64,000 bases of DNA, from the NCBI GenBank assembly GCA_048595745.1, contig CP184361.1. The stretch is one strand, 5' to 3'. This DNA is from Aquipseudomonas alcaligenes_A. Lineage in GTDB: Bacteria; Pseudomonadota; Gammaproteobacteria; Pseudomonadales; Pseudomonadaceae. Below, piece after piece: positions 8,428 to 16,475 of the stretch. How positions within the stretch are numbered: position 1 is the first letter of the stretch; every line of letters starts with the position of its first letter. The notes under the pieces are model-generated. The model made no database searches. It saw only the letters and a list, made by a program, of their open reading frames with translations, and was not told the DNA's origin. The position numbers and the translations under genes were made by a program.

Positions 8428-10014
8428 TTGAGCGATCTCCTCAACCGCCGCCTGGCTCTGCTCGGCGAGGCCGACCACCTGTCCCTGCTGACCCGCTGCC
8501 TGCACGGCATCGAGCGCGAGACCCTGCGCGTCACCGCCAACGGTGAGCTGGCGCAGACGCCGCATCCGGTCGCGCTGGGCTCGGCGCTGACCCATGCACA
8601 GATCACCACCGACTATTCCGAGGCCCTGCTGGAGTTCATCACCCCGGCCGAGCCCGACCCGGCCGACACCCTGGCCGACCTCGAACGTATCCACCGTTTC
8701 GCCGCCAGCCGCCTGGACGGCGAGTACCTGTGGAGCCCGTCGATGCCCGGCCGGCTGCCGGAGGAAGCGGACATCCCGATCGCCCGCTATGGCAGCTCCA
8801 ATATCGGCCGCCTCAAATACGTCTACCGTCAGGGCCTGGCCCTGCGCTACGGCAAGACCATGCAGTGCATCGCCGGCATCCACTACAACTTCAGCCTGGC
8901 CGAGGGCATCTGGCCGTTGCTGCAGCAGCTCGACGGCGACACGCAGAGTGCGCGCGACTACCAGTCCGCCGCTTACATCGCGCTGATCCGCAATTTCCGC
9001 CGCTACAGCTGGCTGCTGATGTACCTGTTCGGCGCCTCGCCGGCGCTGGACGCCAGCTTCCTGCGCGGTCGCCCGCACCAGCTGCAGCAGCTGGATGCCG
9101 ACACCCTCTATCTGCCGTACGCCACCAGCCTGCGCATGAGCGACCTGGGCTACCAGAGCAGCGCCCAGTCGGGCCTGACGCCCTGCTACAACGACCTCGC
9201 CAGCTACACCGAGAGCCTGCGCAGCGCCGTGGCGACGCCCTACCCGGCCTATGCCGAGATCGGCACCAAGGATGCCAACGGCGAGTGGCTGCAGCTCAAC
9301 ACCAACATCATCCAGATCGAGAACGAGTACTACTCGAGCATCCGCCCCAAGCGCGTCACCTACTCCGGCGAGCGTCCGATCCAGGCCCTGATGAGCCGCG
9401 GCGTGCAGTACGTAGAAGTGCGTTGCCTGGACATCAACCCCTACCTGCCGCTGGGTATCGACCTCGACCAGGCGCGCTTCCTCGACGCCTTCATCCTGTT
9501 CTGCGCCCTGCAGGACAGCCCGCTGCTCGCCAGCGGCGTATGCCGCGCCAGCACCGAGAACTTCCTCAAGACGGTCAAGGAGGGACGCCGCCCGGGCCTG
9601 CACCTGCAACGCGACGGTGAGCAGATCGAACTGCAGGCCTGGGCCGGCGAGCTGCTCGACGCCTTCGCGCCCATCGCCGCGCTGCTCGACCGCGCCTACG
9701 GTGGCGACGCCTACCGCAATGCCGTGCAGCTGCAGCGGCGCAAGGTCGAGGACGCCAGCCTGACGCCGTCGGCCCAGGTGCTGACCGAACTGCAGGCGCG
9801 TGGCGAACGTTTCCGCGACTTCGCCCTGCGCCAGAGCAAGGCGCATGCCGCCACCTTCCGCAGCCAGCCGCTGACGGCGAGCGAAGAAGCCGCCTTCGAA
9901 CGCATGGCGCGCCAGTCACTGGCCGAGCAGGCCGAACTGGAAGCGGCGCCAACCGGCGATTTCGACACCTTCGTCGCCGCCTACCAGGCCAGCATCCTCG
10001 GCATTGGCGTTTGA
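8428..10014 (+). CDS. gshA: Glutamate-cysteine ligase
   Basis: The 528-residue enzyme makes gamma-glutamylcysteine, the first step of glutathione synthesis. Family signatures include the N-terminal GIERETLRV segment (glutamate/metal site), IHYNFSLAEGIWP, and YVEVRCLDINPYLPLGID, typical of the proteobacterial GshA class. Translation starts at a TTG (8428) after an AAGGAA ribosome-binding site, giving MSDLLNRRLALLGEADHLSL. The length matches the roughly 520 residues of the family. Confidence 0.96.
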   Translation: MSDLLNRRLALLGEADHLSLLTRCLHGIERETLRVTANGELAQTPHPVALGSALTHAQITTDYSEALLEFITPAEPDPADTLADLERIHRFAASRLDGEYLWSPSMPGRLPEEADIPIARYGSSNIGRLKYVYRQGLALRYGKTMQCIAGIHYNFSLAEGIWPLLQQLDGDTQSARDYQSAAYIALIRNFRRYSWLLMYLFGASPALDASFLRGRPHQLQQLDADTLYLPYATSLRMSDLGYQSSAQSGLTPCYNDLASYTESLRSAVATPYPAYAEIGTKDANGEWLQLNTNIIQIENEYYSSIRPKRVTYSGERPIQALMSRGVQYVEVRCLDINPYLPLGIDLDQARFLDAFILFCALQDSPLLASGVCRASTENFLKTVKEGRRPGLHLQRDGEQIELQAWAGELLDAFAPIAALLDRAYGGDAYRNAVQLQRRKVEDASLTPSAQVLTELQARGERFRDFALRQSKAHAATFRSQPLTASEEAAFERMARQSLAEQAELEAAPTGDFDTFVAAYQASILGIGV

Positions 10015-10028
10015 AATCAGGCACCTGG

Positions 10029-10063
10029 GTGACGGACTGACGCAGCCAGCGGTAGTCCGTCAC
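10029..10063 (+). terminator. Hairpin downstream of gshA
   Basis: GTGACGGACT and AGTCCGTCAC form a perfect 10-bp stem around a 15-base loop, 15 bases after the gshA stop. There is no U-run, so it may protect the mRNA end rather than terminate. Confidence 0.45.
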
Positions 10064-10145
10064 AAATCCGCCACGTCGACCGTTCGGTTCTGACCAGCGG
10101 CACGCCGCGGCCTCCGAGTCAGGCTAGCCTGTGGGGAAACCCGCA

Positions 10146-10355
10146 TTGGCCACTGCCATGACGCCCGCTGAAGACAACCACGACTGGAGCCTGGAAAGCC
10201 TCAACAAGGCCTACCAGCAAGGCTACATGGCCGGACTCACCGGCCAGCCGCAACAGGCCCAACCGCACCCCGTGGAAGTGCTGGCCGCCGCCTGGGAAGC
10301 CGGCTGGGACGATGGCAACGAACAGTACGCCCTGCATCAGCGACGCAGCGCCTGA
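10146..10355 (+). CDS. Small ribosome-modulation-factor-like protein
   Basis: The protein has 65-69 residues, with core LNKAYQQGYMAGLTGQPQ followed by AWEAGWDDGNEQ. The pattern of A-Y-x-x-G-Y-x-A-G-x-x-G, a central proline and a later W-x-x-G-W resembles ribosome modulation factor (RMF), which dimerises 70S ribosomes in stationary phase. Basic residues typical of RMF are few and the protein is acidic, so the function may differ. The start is uncertain: TTG at 10146 has GGGGAAA upstream, while ATG at 10158 has none. It lies between gshA and a strong terminator at 10370-10397. Confidence 0.55.
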   Translation: MATAMTPAEDNHDWSLESLNKAYQQGYMAGLTGQPQQAQPHPVEVLAAAWEAGWDDGNEQYALHQRRSA

Positions 10356-10369
10356 GCCGAATCACCTGA

Positions 10370-10397
10370 AAAAAGGGCCGCACTCGCGGCCCTTTTT
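10370..10397. terminator. Bidirectional intrinsic terminator
   Basis: A 12-bp perfect stem, AAAAAGGGCCGC with its complement, and a 4-base loop end in a T-run on one strand and an A-run on the other. It sits between the RMF-like gene and the convergent argA. Confidence 0.9.
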
Positions 10398-10434
10398 CTT
10401 GCCTGACGCCCTACGCCCCATGCGCAACAGGTGT

Positions 10435-11733
10435 TCAGAGCGCCTTTTCGAAGATCTTCGAGTTGCGCTGATAGTTGTACAGCGAGGCGCGCGCCGCCGG
10501 CAGGCGCTCCACCGCGCTGGGCTCGAAGCCACGCTCCTGGAACCAGTGCGCGGTACGGGTGGTGAGTACGTAGAGCGTCTTCAGCCCGAGTGCGCGGGCG
10601 CGTTCCTCGATGCGCTCCAGCAGCTCGTCACCGCGCCCACCGTGGCGATACTCCGGGTTGACCGCCAGGCAGGCCAGCTCGCCGGCATCCGAGTCGGCGA
10701 TCGGGTAGAGCGCGGCACAGGCGATGATCAGACCATCGCGCTCGACGATGCTGAACTGGCCGATCTCGCGCTCCAGCACCTCGCGCGAGCGGCGTACCAG
10801 GATGCCCTGGTCCTCCAGCGGGGTGATCAGCTCGATCAGGCCGCCGACGTCCTCGATGGTCGCCTCGCGCAGCGATTCGAACTGCTCCTGGTCGACCAGG
10901 GTTCCGCCGCCGTCGCGGGTGAACAGCTCGGTGAGCAGCGAGCCGTCTTCCATGTAGCTGACGATATGACTGCGCTTGACCCCGCCGCGGCAGGCCTGGG
11001 CGGCGGCGTCGAGCAGCTCGGCCTGGTAGCAGCTGCCGAGGCGCGCCAGGTGCGCCGGCACCTGCTGCGGACGCAGCTCGCGCACCAGCTTGCCGGCCTC
11101 GTCGATCAGACCCCGCTCGGCGGAGTACAGCAGCAGCTTGTCGGCCTGCAGGTCAATGGCGGCACGGGTGGCGACGTCCTCGCAGGCCAGGTTGAAGATT
11201 TCCCCGGTGGGCGAATAGCCAAGCGCAGAGAGCAGCACGATGCTGCGCTCGTCGAGCAGGCGACTGATGCCCTTGCGGTCGACCCGGCGCACTTCGCCGG
11301 TGTGGTGATAGTCGATGCCATCGACCACGCCAATCGGCCGCGCGGTGACGAAGTTGCCGCCAGACACGCGCAGGCGCGAGCCCTGCATCGGCGAGGCAGC
11401 CATATCCATCGACAGGCGTGCCTCGATGGCGATGCGCAGGCGCCCGACAGCGTCGATGACGCAGTCCAGGGTCGGCCCATCGGTGATGCGCAGGTCGCGG
11501 TGGTAACGCGGCGTCAGACCGCGCTCGACCAGGCGCGCCTCGATCTGCGGGCGCGAGCCGTGTACCAGCACCAGGCGCACGCCCAGGCTGTGCAGTAGCA
11601 CCAGGTCGTGAACGATGTTGCCGAAATTCGGATGCTCCACACCCTCGCCCGGCAGCATGACCACGAAGGTGCAGTCGCGGTGGGCGTTGATATAGGGCGA
11701 AGCGTGGCGGAGCCAGTTGACGTAGTCGTGCAT
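10435..11733 (-). CDS. argA: N-acetylglutamate synthase
   Basis: The 432-residue protein combines an N-terminal amino-acid kinase-like domain (about 1-280, with VRLVLVHGSRPQIEARL and the inhibitory arginine site) and a C-terminal GNAT acetyltransferase domain (about 290-432, with ELACLAVNPEYRHGGRGDELL as the acetyl-CoA loop). It acetylates glutamate as the first step of arginine synthesis and is normally feedback-inhibited by arginine. Start MHDYVNWLRHASPYINAHRD matches the family. argE lies upstream on the same strand after 113 bases. Confidence 0.96.
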   Translation of the reverse strand: MHDYVNWLRHASPYINAHRDCTFVVMLPGEGVEHPNFGNIVHDLVLLHSLGVRLVLVHGSRPQIEARLVERGLTPRYHRDLRITDGPTLDCVIDAVGRLRIAIEARLSMDMAASPMQGSRLRVSGGNFVTARPIGVVDGIDYHHTGEVRRVDRKGISRLLDERSIVLLSALGYSPTGEIFNLACEDVATRAAIDLQADKLLLYSAERGLIDEAGKLVRELRPQQVPAHLARLGSCYQAELLDAAAQACRGGVKRSHIVSYMEDGSLLTELFTRDGGGTLVDQEQFESLREATIEDVGGLIELITPLEDQGILVRRSREVLEREIGQFSIVERDGLIIACAALYPIADSDAGELACLAVNPEYRHGGRGDELLERIEERARALGLKTLYVLTTRTAHWFQERGFEPSAVERLPAARASLYNYQRNSKIFEKAL

Positions 11734-11846
11734 GTAAAGCCTGTGAGCAAGGACGGACGAACGAGGTTGTGCCTGCCCCGGTGCGGAGCAGCAAAGGTCG
11801 GTCTAGCGTCGTCGCAACATCGGCACGCCTCGCAGGGGTGAACGGG

Positions 11847-12986
11847 TCATAGGCAATAGTGCTGGATCAGCTGGCGCAGCAGCGCCACGGTCGGTTCGAT
11901 GCGCGCCAGTTCGAGAAACTCCCCCGGCTGATGAGCACAGGCGATATCGCCTGGGCCGAGCACGATGGTCTCGCAGCCAAGTTGCTGAAGATACGGCGCT
12001 TCGGTGCCGAATGCCACCGCCTGCGCGGCATGCCCGGTGAGCTTTTCCGCAACGCGCACCAGTTCGCTGTCGGCGCTCTGCTCGAAGGGCGGCACGTTGG
12101 CGAACAACGGTGCATAGTCGATCTGCACCCGATGCCTTTCGGCCAGCGGTTGCAGCTTGCCACGGATGGCCGCACGCAGCTGCTCAGGGTCCATGCCGGG
12201 CAGCGGGCGCAGGTCGAACTCCAGGGCACACTGGCCGCAGATGCGGTTGGGGTTGTCGCCACCGTGGATGCAACCGAAGTTCAGCGTCGGCTGCGGTACG
12301 CCGAACTGCGGATTGTTGAACTCGCGCTGCCACTGTGCGCGCAGCTGGCGCAACTCGCCCATGACGTCCTGCATGGCCTCCAGGGCGCTGTGACCGAGGC
12401 TCGGGTCGGACGAATGACCGCTCTGGCCGAGGATGTCGATGCGCTCCATCATCACGCCCTTGTGCAGACGGATCGGCTTCAGGCCGGTCGGTTCGCCGAT
12501 CACCGCCGCACGCCCCAGCGGGCGTCCGGCAGCGGCCAGGGCACGGGCGCCGGCCATCGAGCTTTCCTCGTCACAGGTGGCCAGCACCAGCAGTGGCTGC
12601 CGGAACGGCTGGTCGAGCAGACCGCGTACCGCCTCGATCACCAGCGGGAAGAAACCCTTCATGTCGCACACGCCGAGACCCACCCAGCGATCCCCCTGCT
12701 CGGTCAACCTGAGCGGGTCGCTGTGCCACAGCGCGGCATCGAAAGGCACCGTATCGCTGTGGCCGGCCAGCACCAGGCCGCCGGGACCGCTGCCGAGCGT
12801 GGCCAGCAGGTTGGCCTTGCCCGGCGCCACCTCCTGAATCTCGAAGGCGAAGCCGAGTTCAGCCAGCCAGCCGGCCAGCAGCTCGATGACAGTACGATTG
12901 GATTGATCCCAGTGCGGCTGGGTACAGCTCACCGAAGGGGCGGCGATCAGCGCGGCAAACTGGTCCTTCAGGGAGGGAAGCGACAT
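11847..12986 (-). CDS. argE: Acetylornithine deacetylase
   Basis: The 379-residue M20-family zinc peptidase begins MSLPSLKDQFAALIAAPSVS. Metal-binding motifs are visible as LVLAGHSDTVPFD, GVCDMKGFF and ATCDEESSMAGARAL. The reading frame extends further upstream but this ATG (12984-12986) fits the family length. It removes acetate from N-acetylornithine in the linear arginine pathway. It is divergent from the phosphate transporter gene and upstream of argA on the same strand. Confidence 0.94.
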   Translation of the reverse strand: MSLPSLKDQFAALIAAPSVSCTQPHWDQSNRTVIELLAGWLAELGFAFEIQEVAPGKANLLATLGSGPGGLVLAGHSDTVPFDAALWHSDPLRLTEQGDRWVGLGVCDMKGFFPLVIEAVRGLLDQPFRQPLLVLATCDEESSMAGARALAAAGRPLGRAAVIGEPTGLKPIRLHKGVMMERIDILGQSGHSSDPSLGHSALEAMQDVMGELRQLRAQWQREFNNPQFGVPQPTLNFGCIHGGDNPNRICGQCALEFDLRPLPGMDPEQLRAAIRGKLQPLAERHRVQIDYAPLFANVPPFEQSADSELVRVAEKLTGHAAQAVAFGTEAPYLQQLGCETIVLGPGDIACAHQPGEFLELARIEPTVALLRQLIQHYCL

Positions 12987-13116
12987 GGGGATTCTCCGTG
13001 GTCTGGGCCCATGATAGAGAGGCCGGAGCCCGCTGCCTATGCGGCACCGAAACGACCTTTCGTCCGACCCCACGCACTCGAAATCGAGGCCACGCGCAGA
13101 AATCTCCTCCATCTGG

Positions 13117-13155
13117 CATACTTCGCGCCCCTTTTTTCGGTCACAAAAACGTCAT
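13117..13155 (+). promoter_or_regulatory. Possible -10 element and Pho-box-like repeat at the pit start
   Basis: CATACT (13117-13122) could be a -10. CGGTCAC-AAAA-ACGTCAT (13138-13155) has the spacing of a Pho box (CTGTCAT, four bases, CTGTCAT) with 5 of 7 matches in each half. It ends on the ATG itself, and no Shine-Dalgarno sequence is seen before that ATG. Confidence 0.3.
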
Positions 13156-14626
13156 GTTCGAGATATTCAGCGGGCTCGATGCCTGGGTCGCCATCAGCCT
13201 GGTCCTGGCCCTCGCCTTTGTCCTGACCTTCGAATTCATCAACGGTTTCCATGACACCGCCAACGCGGTGGCCACGGTCATCTACACCAAGGCGATGCCG
13301 CCGCACCTCGCAGTAGTCGCCTCGGGCATCTTCAACTTCCTCGGCGTGGTGCTCGGTGGTATCGGCGTGGCCTACGCCATCGTCCACCTGCTGCCGGTGG
13401 AGCTGCTGATCAACGTCAACACGGCCCACGGTCTGGTGATGGTGTTCTCCCTGCTGACCGCAGCCATCGCCTGGAACCTGGGTACCTGGTACTTCGGCAT
13501 CCCGGCCTCCAGCTCGCACACCCTGATCGGCTCGATCCTGGGTGTCGGCCTGGCCAACGCCCTGCTCACCCAGGTGTCGCTGGCCGAGGGAGTGAACTGG
13601 CAGAAAGCGATCGATATTGGTCTTTCTCTGCTGCTGTCGCCGCTGGCTGGCTTCGCCGTGGCCGCGCTGATCCTGATCGCCCTGCGTCGCGCCTTCGCCG
13701 GTTCGAAGATGCACGAGACTCCGGAAAGTCGCATGGAGGTCAAGGGCAAGAAGAAGCCACCGTTCTGGAACCGCCTGGTACTGATCGTTTCGGCCATGGG
13801 TGTCAGCTTCGTGCACGGCTCCAACGACGGCCAGAAGGGTATCGGCCTGATCATGCTGGTACTGATCGGCATCGTCCCCGCCAAGTTCGTCCTGGATCTC
13901 AACAGCACCACCTACCAGATCGAGCGTACCCGCGACGCGGCCCAGCATCTGCAACAGTTCTACGAGCGCAACCATGACTCGCTGAGCGAGTACCTGGCTC
14001 TCGGCAAGAACGGCACCACCGAAATGCCGAAGAAGTTCCGTTGCGACGCCAAGCTGACCGAACCGACCATCGCCGCCCTGCTGCAGAGCCTCGAGGGCAT
14101 CACCAACTACAACCAGATGGACCAGGAAAAACGCACCCAGGTGCGTCGTTACCTGCTGTGCCTGGACGATACCGCGAAGAAAGTCGGCAAACTCGACGGC
14201 CTGGCCAAGCGCGAAAAGGCGGACCTGGAGAAGCTACGTAAGGATCTCACCGCCACCACCGAGTACGCGCCCCTCTGGGTGATCTTCGCCGTGGCCCTGG
14301 CGCTGGGTATCGGCACCATGATCGGCTGGAAGCGCGTAGTACTCACCGTCGGCGAGAAGATCGGCAAGCAGGGCATGACCTACGCCCAGGGCATGAGTGC
14401 ACAGATCACCGCATCGATCGCCATCGGCCTAGCCAACGTCTACAGCCTGCCCGTCTCCACGACCCACGTGCTGTCCTCGGGCGTCGCCGGCACCATGGTC
14501 GCCAACAAGAGCGGCCTGCAATTCGGTACGGTGCGTAACATTCTGATGGCGTGGGTGCTGACATTGCCGGCTACCATTCTGCTGTCCGCGAGTCTGTTCT
14601 GGCTCGGCGTGAAGCTGTTCGTCTGA
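13154..14626 (+). CDS. pitA: Inorganic phosphate transporter, Pit family
   Basis: The 490-residue membrane protein is a PiT transporter that moves metal-phosphate complexes with protons. The two duplicated signatures are FINGFHDTANAVATVIY near residue 28 and FVHGSNDGQKGIGLIM near 220. Further typical segments are GIPASSSHTLIGSILG and LPVSTTHVLSSGVAG. About ten membrane segments flank a hydrophilic loop at about 255-375. The start was set at MFEIFSGLDAWVAISL. From memory PAO1 has a PhoU-like DUF47 gene next to its pit gene; none is found here. Confidence 0.93.
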   Translation: MFEIFSGLDAWVAISLVLALAFVLTFEFINGFHDTANAVATVIYTKAMPPHLAVVASGIFNFLGVVLGGIGVAYAIVHLLPVELLINVNTAHGLVMVFSLLTAAIAWNLGTWYFGIPASSSHTLIGSILGVGLANALLTQVSLAEGVNWQKAIDIGLSLLLSPLAGFAVAALILIALRRAFAGSKMHETPESRMEVKGKKKPPFWNRLVLIVSAMGVSFVHGSNDGQKGIGLIMLVLIGIVPAKFVLDLNSTTYQIERTRDAAQHLQQFYERNHDSLSEYLALGKNGTTEMPKKFRCDAKLTEPTIAALLQSLEGITNYNQMDQEKRTQVRRYLLCLDDTAKKVGKLDGLAKREKADLEKLRKDLTATTEYAPLWVIFAVALALGIGTMIGWKRVVLTVGEKIGKQGMTYAQGMSAQITASIAIGLANVYSLPVSTTHVLSSGVAGTMVANKSGLQFGTVRNILMAWVLTLPATILLSASLFWLGVKLFV

Positions 14627-14646
14627 CGTACCCGTCCATCGCCCGC

Positions 14647-14668
14647 AAGGCCGCCCGAGGGCGGCCTT
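14647..14668 (+). terminator. Terminator of pitA
   Basis: AAGGCCGCCC and GGGCGGCCTT form a 10-bp stem with a 2-base loop, followed by GTCGTT. It is 20 bases after the pitA stop. Confidence 0.7.
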
Positions 14669-15019
14669 GTCGTTACACCGCCTGGGCTGCGGGCCACTGC
14701 AGGCAATCAACAGAATCGCCCTGCCCTGAATTACGATGCGCACAGACAGCCCGGTGGACGCAGCACATGGCAGTCGAGCAGTTCAAGCGCTACTGGCCCC
14801 AGGACACGCGGGCGGTTCTCACGCGTACACTACCCGGCAGCACTCGGGTCATAACCATCGTCAGTACTCGCGCGACCGTTCACTGCTCTGGCTGTACCTC
14901 ATCCAGTCGCCGCCCGACAGTGGCGTCTCTGCACGGCAGATCGCACTGCCACGGCATCGCTCGCCGAGCACCACCCGGCATACTCGCCAGAAGAAACAAC
15001 CTCAAAGGGCCGCTTTCGC
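14669..15019. other. Intergenic stretch without a convincing gene
   Basis: About 350 bases lie between the pitA terminator and the CYTH-CHAD gene. The only open frame of note on the forward strand, 14736-15023, has no family resemblance and no clear ribosome-binding site, and its residue make-up is unlike the neighbours. I see no hairpin, repeat or RNA gene in it; it may hold a decayed gene. Confidence 0.5.
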
Positions 15020-16384
15020 ATGAACAAAGAAACCGAGATCAAGCTGCGCGTCAGCCGCGAAACCCTCGCCGCCCTGCGTGACCACCCGCTGCTGAAAAAG
15101 CGCAACAAGTCCGGCTGGCAGCGCTGTGAGCTGTTCAACCAGTACTTCGACACCCCATCCCGCGACCTGGCCGGTGCGCGCGTCGCGCTGCGCCTGCGGC
15201 GTGATGGCGAGCAGATCATCCAGACCCTGAAAAGTCGTGGTCAGAGCGTCGCCGGCCTGTCCGAGCGCAACGAGTGGGACTGGTACCTGAAAAAAGCCAA
15301 GCTGGACACCAAGCTGCTCAGCGACGACTGCTGGCCGGCCAGCCTGGCCGAGCTGGACAAGAAAAGTCTGCAGCCGATCTTCACCACCGACTTCGTCCGT
15401 GAGAAAGCCGAAATCGCCTGGGGTCGCGGCAAGGCCAAGACCGTGATCGAGGCGGCGCTCGACCTGGGCAAGGTGATTGCCGGCGAGGGCGAGGAAGAGA
15501 TCTGCGAACTGGAACTGGAGCTGCGTGAAGGCGACCCGGCGGCCCTGCTGGAACTGGCCTGCGAACTGGCCGCCGACCTGCCGCTGATGCCCTGCGACAT
15601 CAGCAAGGCCGAACGCGGTTACCGTCTGTTCGACTCCGGCAGCTATGGCCTGGCCCTGCCGCCACCGGCGCTGACCGCCGAGATGACGCTGGACGACGCC
15701 ATCACCGCCATCGCCTGGCATCTGCTCGGCAGCAGCCAGCGCCTGGCCGAGCAGTACCGCTGGAACGGCCACTGGAAACTGCTGGAGCAATGGCTGCAGC
15801 AGCTGATCGATCTGCGCGCCCTGCTCGGCAGCCTCGGTCAGGCCGCACCGCGCGCCTCCAGCCGCGAGCTGCGCGAGGCGCTCGACGCCCTGCTGACCGA
15901 CTGGCGCCCGCGCCTGGCCGCAGGCCGTGACGACGAGGCACTGCGGCATAACGCCCCGGCCATGTTCGCCGGCGAACTGCAGGGCAATCGCTGGGGCCTG
16001 CTGTCCCTGCAGCTGTCGCGCTGGCTGCTGCAACGTACCTGGACCGTTGGCCGCAACGCGCGCGGCGAGCGCCAGGGCAAGGCCGCGCTGGGCAACTGGC
16101 TGCCGACCCTACTGGCCGAAGAAGCCGAAGGACTGCGCCTGAAACACTACCAGCAGTTCCCCGAAGCCCTGGCCGAACAGCTGCCGCGCATCGAACGCCT
16201 GTTGGCCTGGCTGCGCATGGCTCGGCAGGTACCGGAGCTGCCAGAGCTGGATCGCCTGTATGGCGAACTGGCCAAGCTGGAGGCACTGGCCACCTGCGCC
16301 AACGACGCCGAAGTGCTGGTCGCTCGCCAGGCACAGGCCCATACTGTGGCGACGCTCAAACCCTGGAAGCTGCTGCTGAAATAA
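15020..16384 (+). CDS. CYTH-CHAD protein, probable inorganic triphosphatase
   Basis: The 454-residue protein has an N-terminal CYTH domain with the signature ExExK (E4, E6, K8 in MNKETEIKLRVS) and charged tunnel strands such as ARVALRLRRDGEQIIQTLKS. A C-terminal CHAD domain (about 220-454) is helical and histidine-rich, as in polyphosphate-binding CHAD proteins. E. coli YgiF, with the same architecture, hydrolyses inorganic triphosphate. It lies downstream of a phosphate transporter, which fits a phosphate/polyphosphate role, though this is inference. Confidence 0.88.
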   Translation: MNKETEIKLRVSRETLAALRDHPLLKKRNKSGWQRCELFNQYFDTPSRDLAGARVALRLRRDGEQIIQTLKSRGQSVAGLSERNEWDWYLKKAKLDTKLLSDDCWPASLAELDKKSLQPIFTTDFVREKAEIAWGRGKAKTVIEAALDLGKVIAGEGEEEICELELELREGDPAALLELACELAADLPLMPCDISKAERGYRLFDSGSYGLALPPPALTAEMTLDDAITAIAWHLLGSSQRLAEQYRWNGHWKLLEQWLQQLIDLRALLGSLGQAAPRASSRELREALDALLTDWRPRLAAGRDDEALRHNAPAMFAGELQGNRWGLLSLQLSRWLLQRTWTVGRNARGERQGKAALGNWLPTLLAEEAEGLRLKHYQQFPEALAEQLPRIERLLAWLRMARQVPELPELDRLYGELAKLEALATCANDAEVLVARQAQAHTVATLKPWKLLLK

Positions 16385-16400
16385 GCTATGCAGCACCGGT

Positions 16401-16435
16401 CGGAGTCCCGCCTGCAGCAGGCGTGGCGGGCTCCG
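16401..16435 (+). terminator. Hairpin after the CYTH-CHAD gene
   Basis: CGGAG and CCCGCC pair with GGCGGG and CTCCG around a loop that itself holds GCCTGC/GCAGGC. No U-tract follows. Confidence 0.35.
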
Positions 16436-16475
16436 GACAGGTTCTCAGCCTCGTCGTCACATGAAAGGGAGCTCC

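Noticed and set aside
14736..15023. 95-codon forward open frame before the CYTH-CHAD gene
   Set aside because: No ribosome-binding site, no recognisable motif and unusual composition; treated as intergenic.
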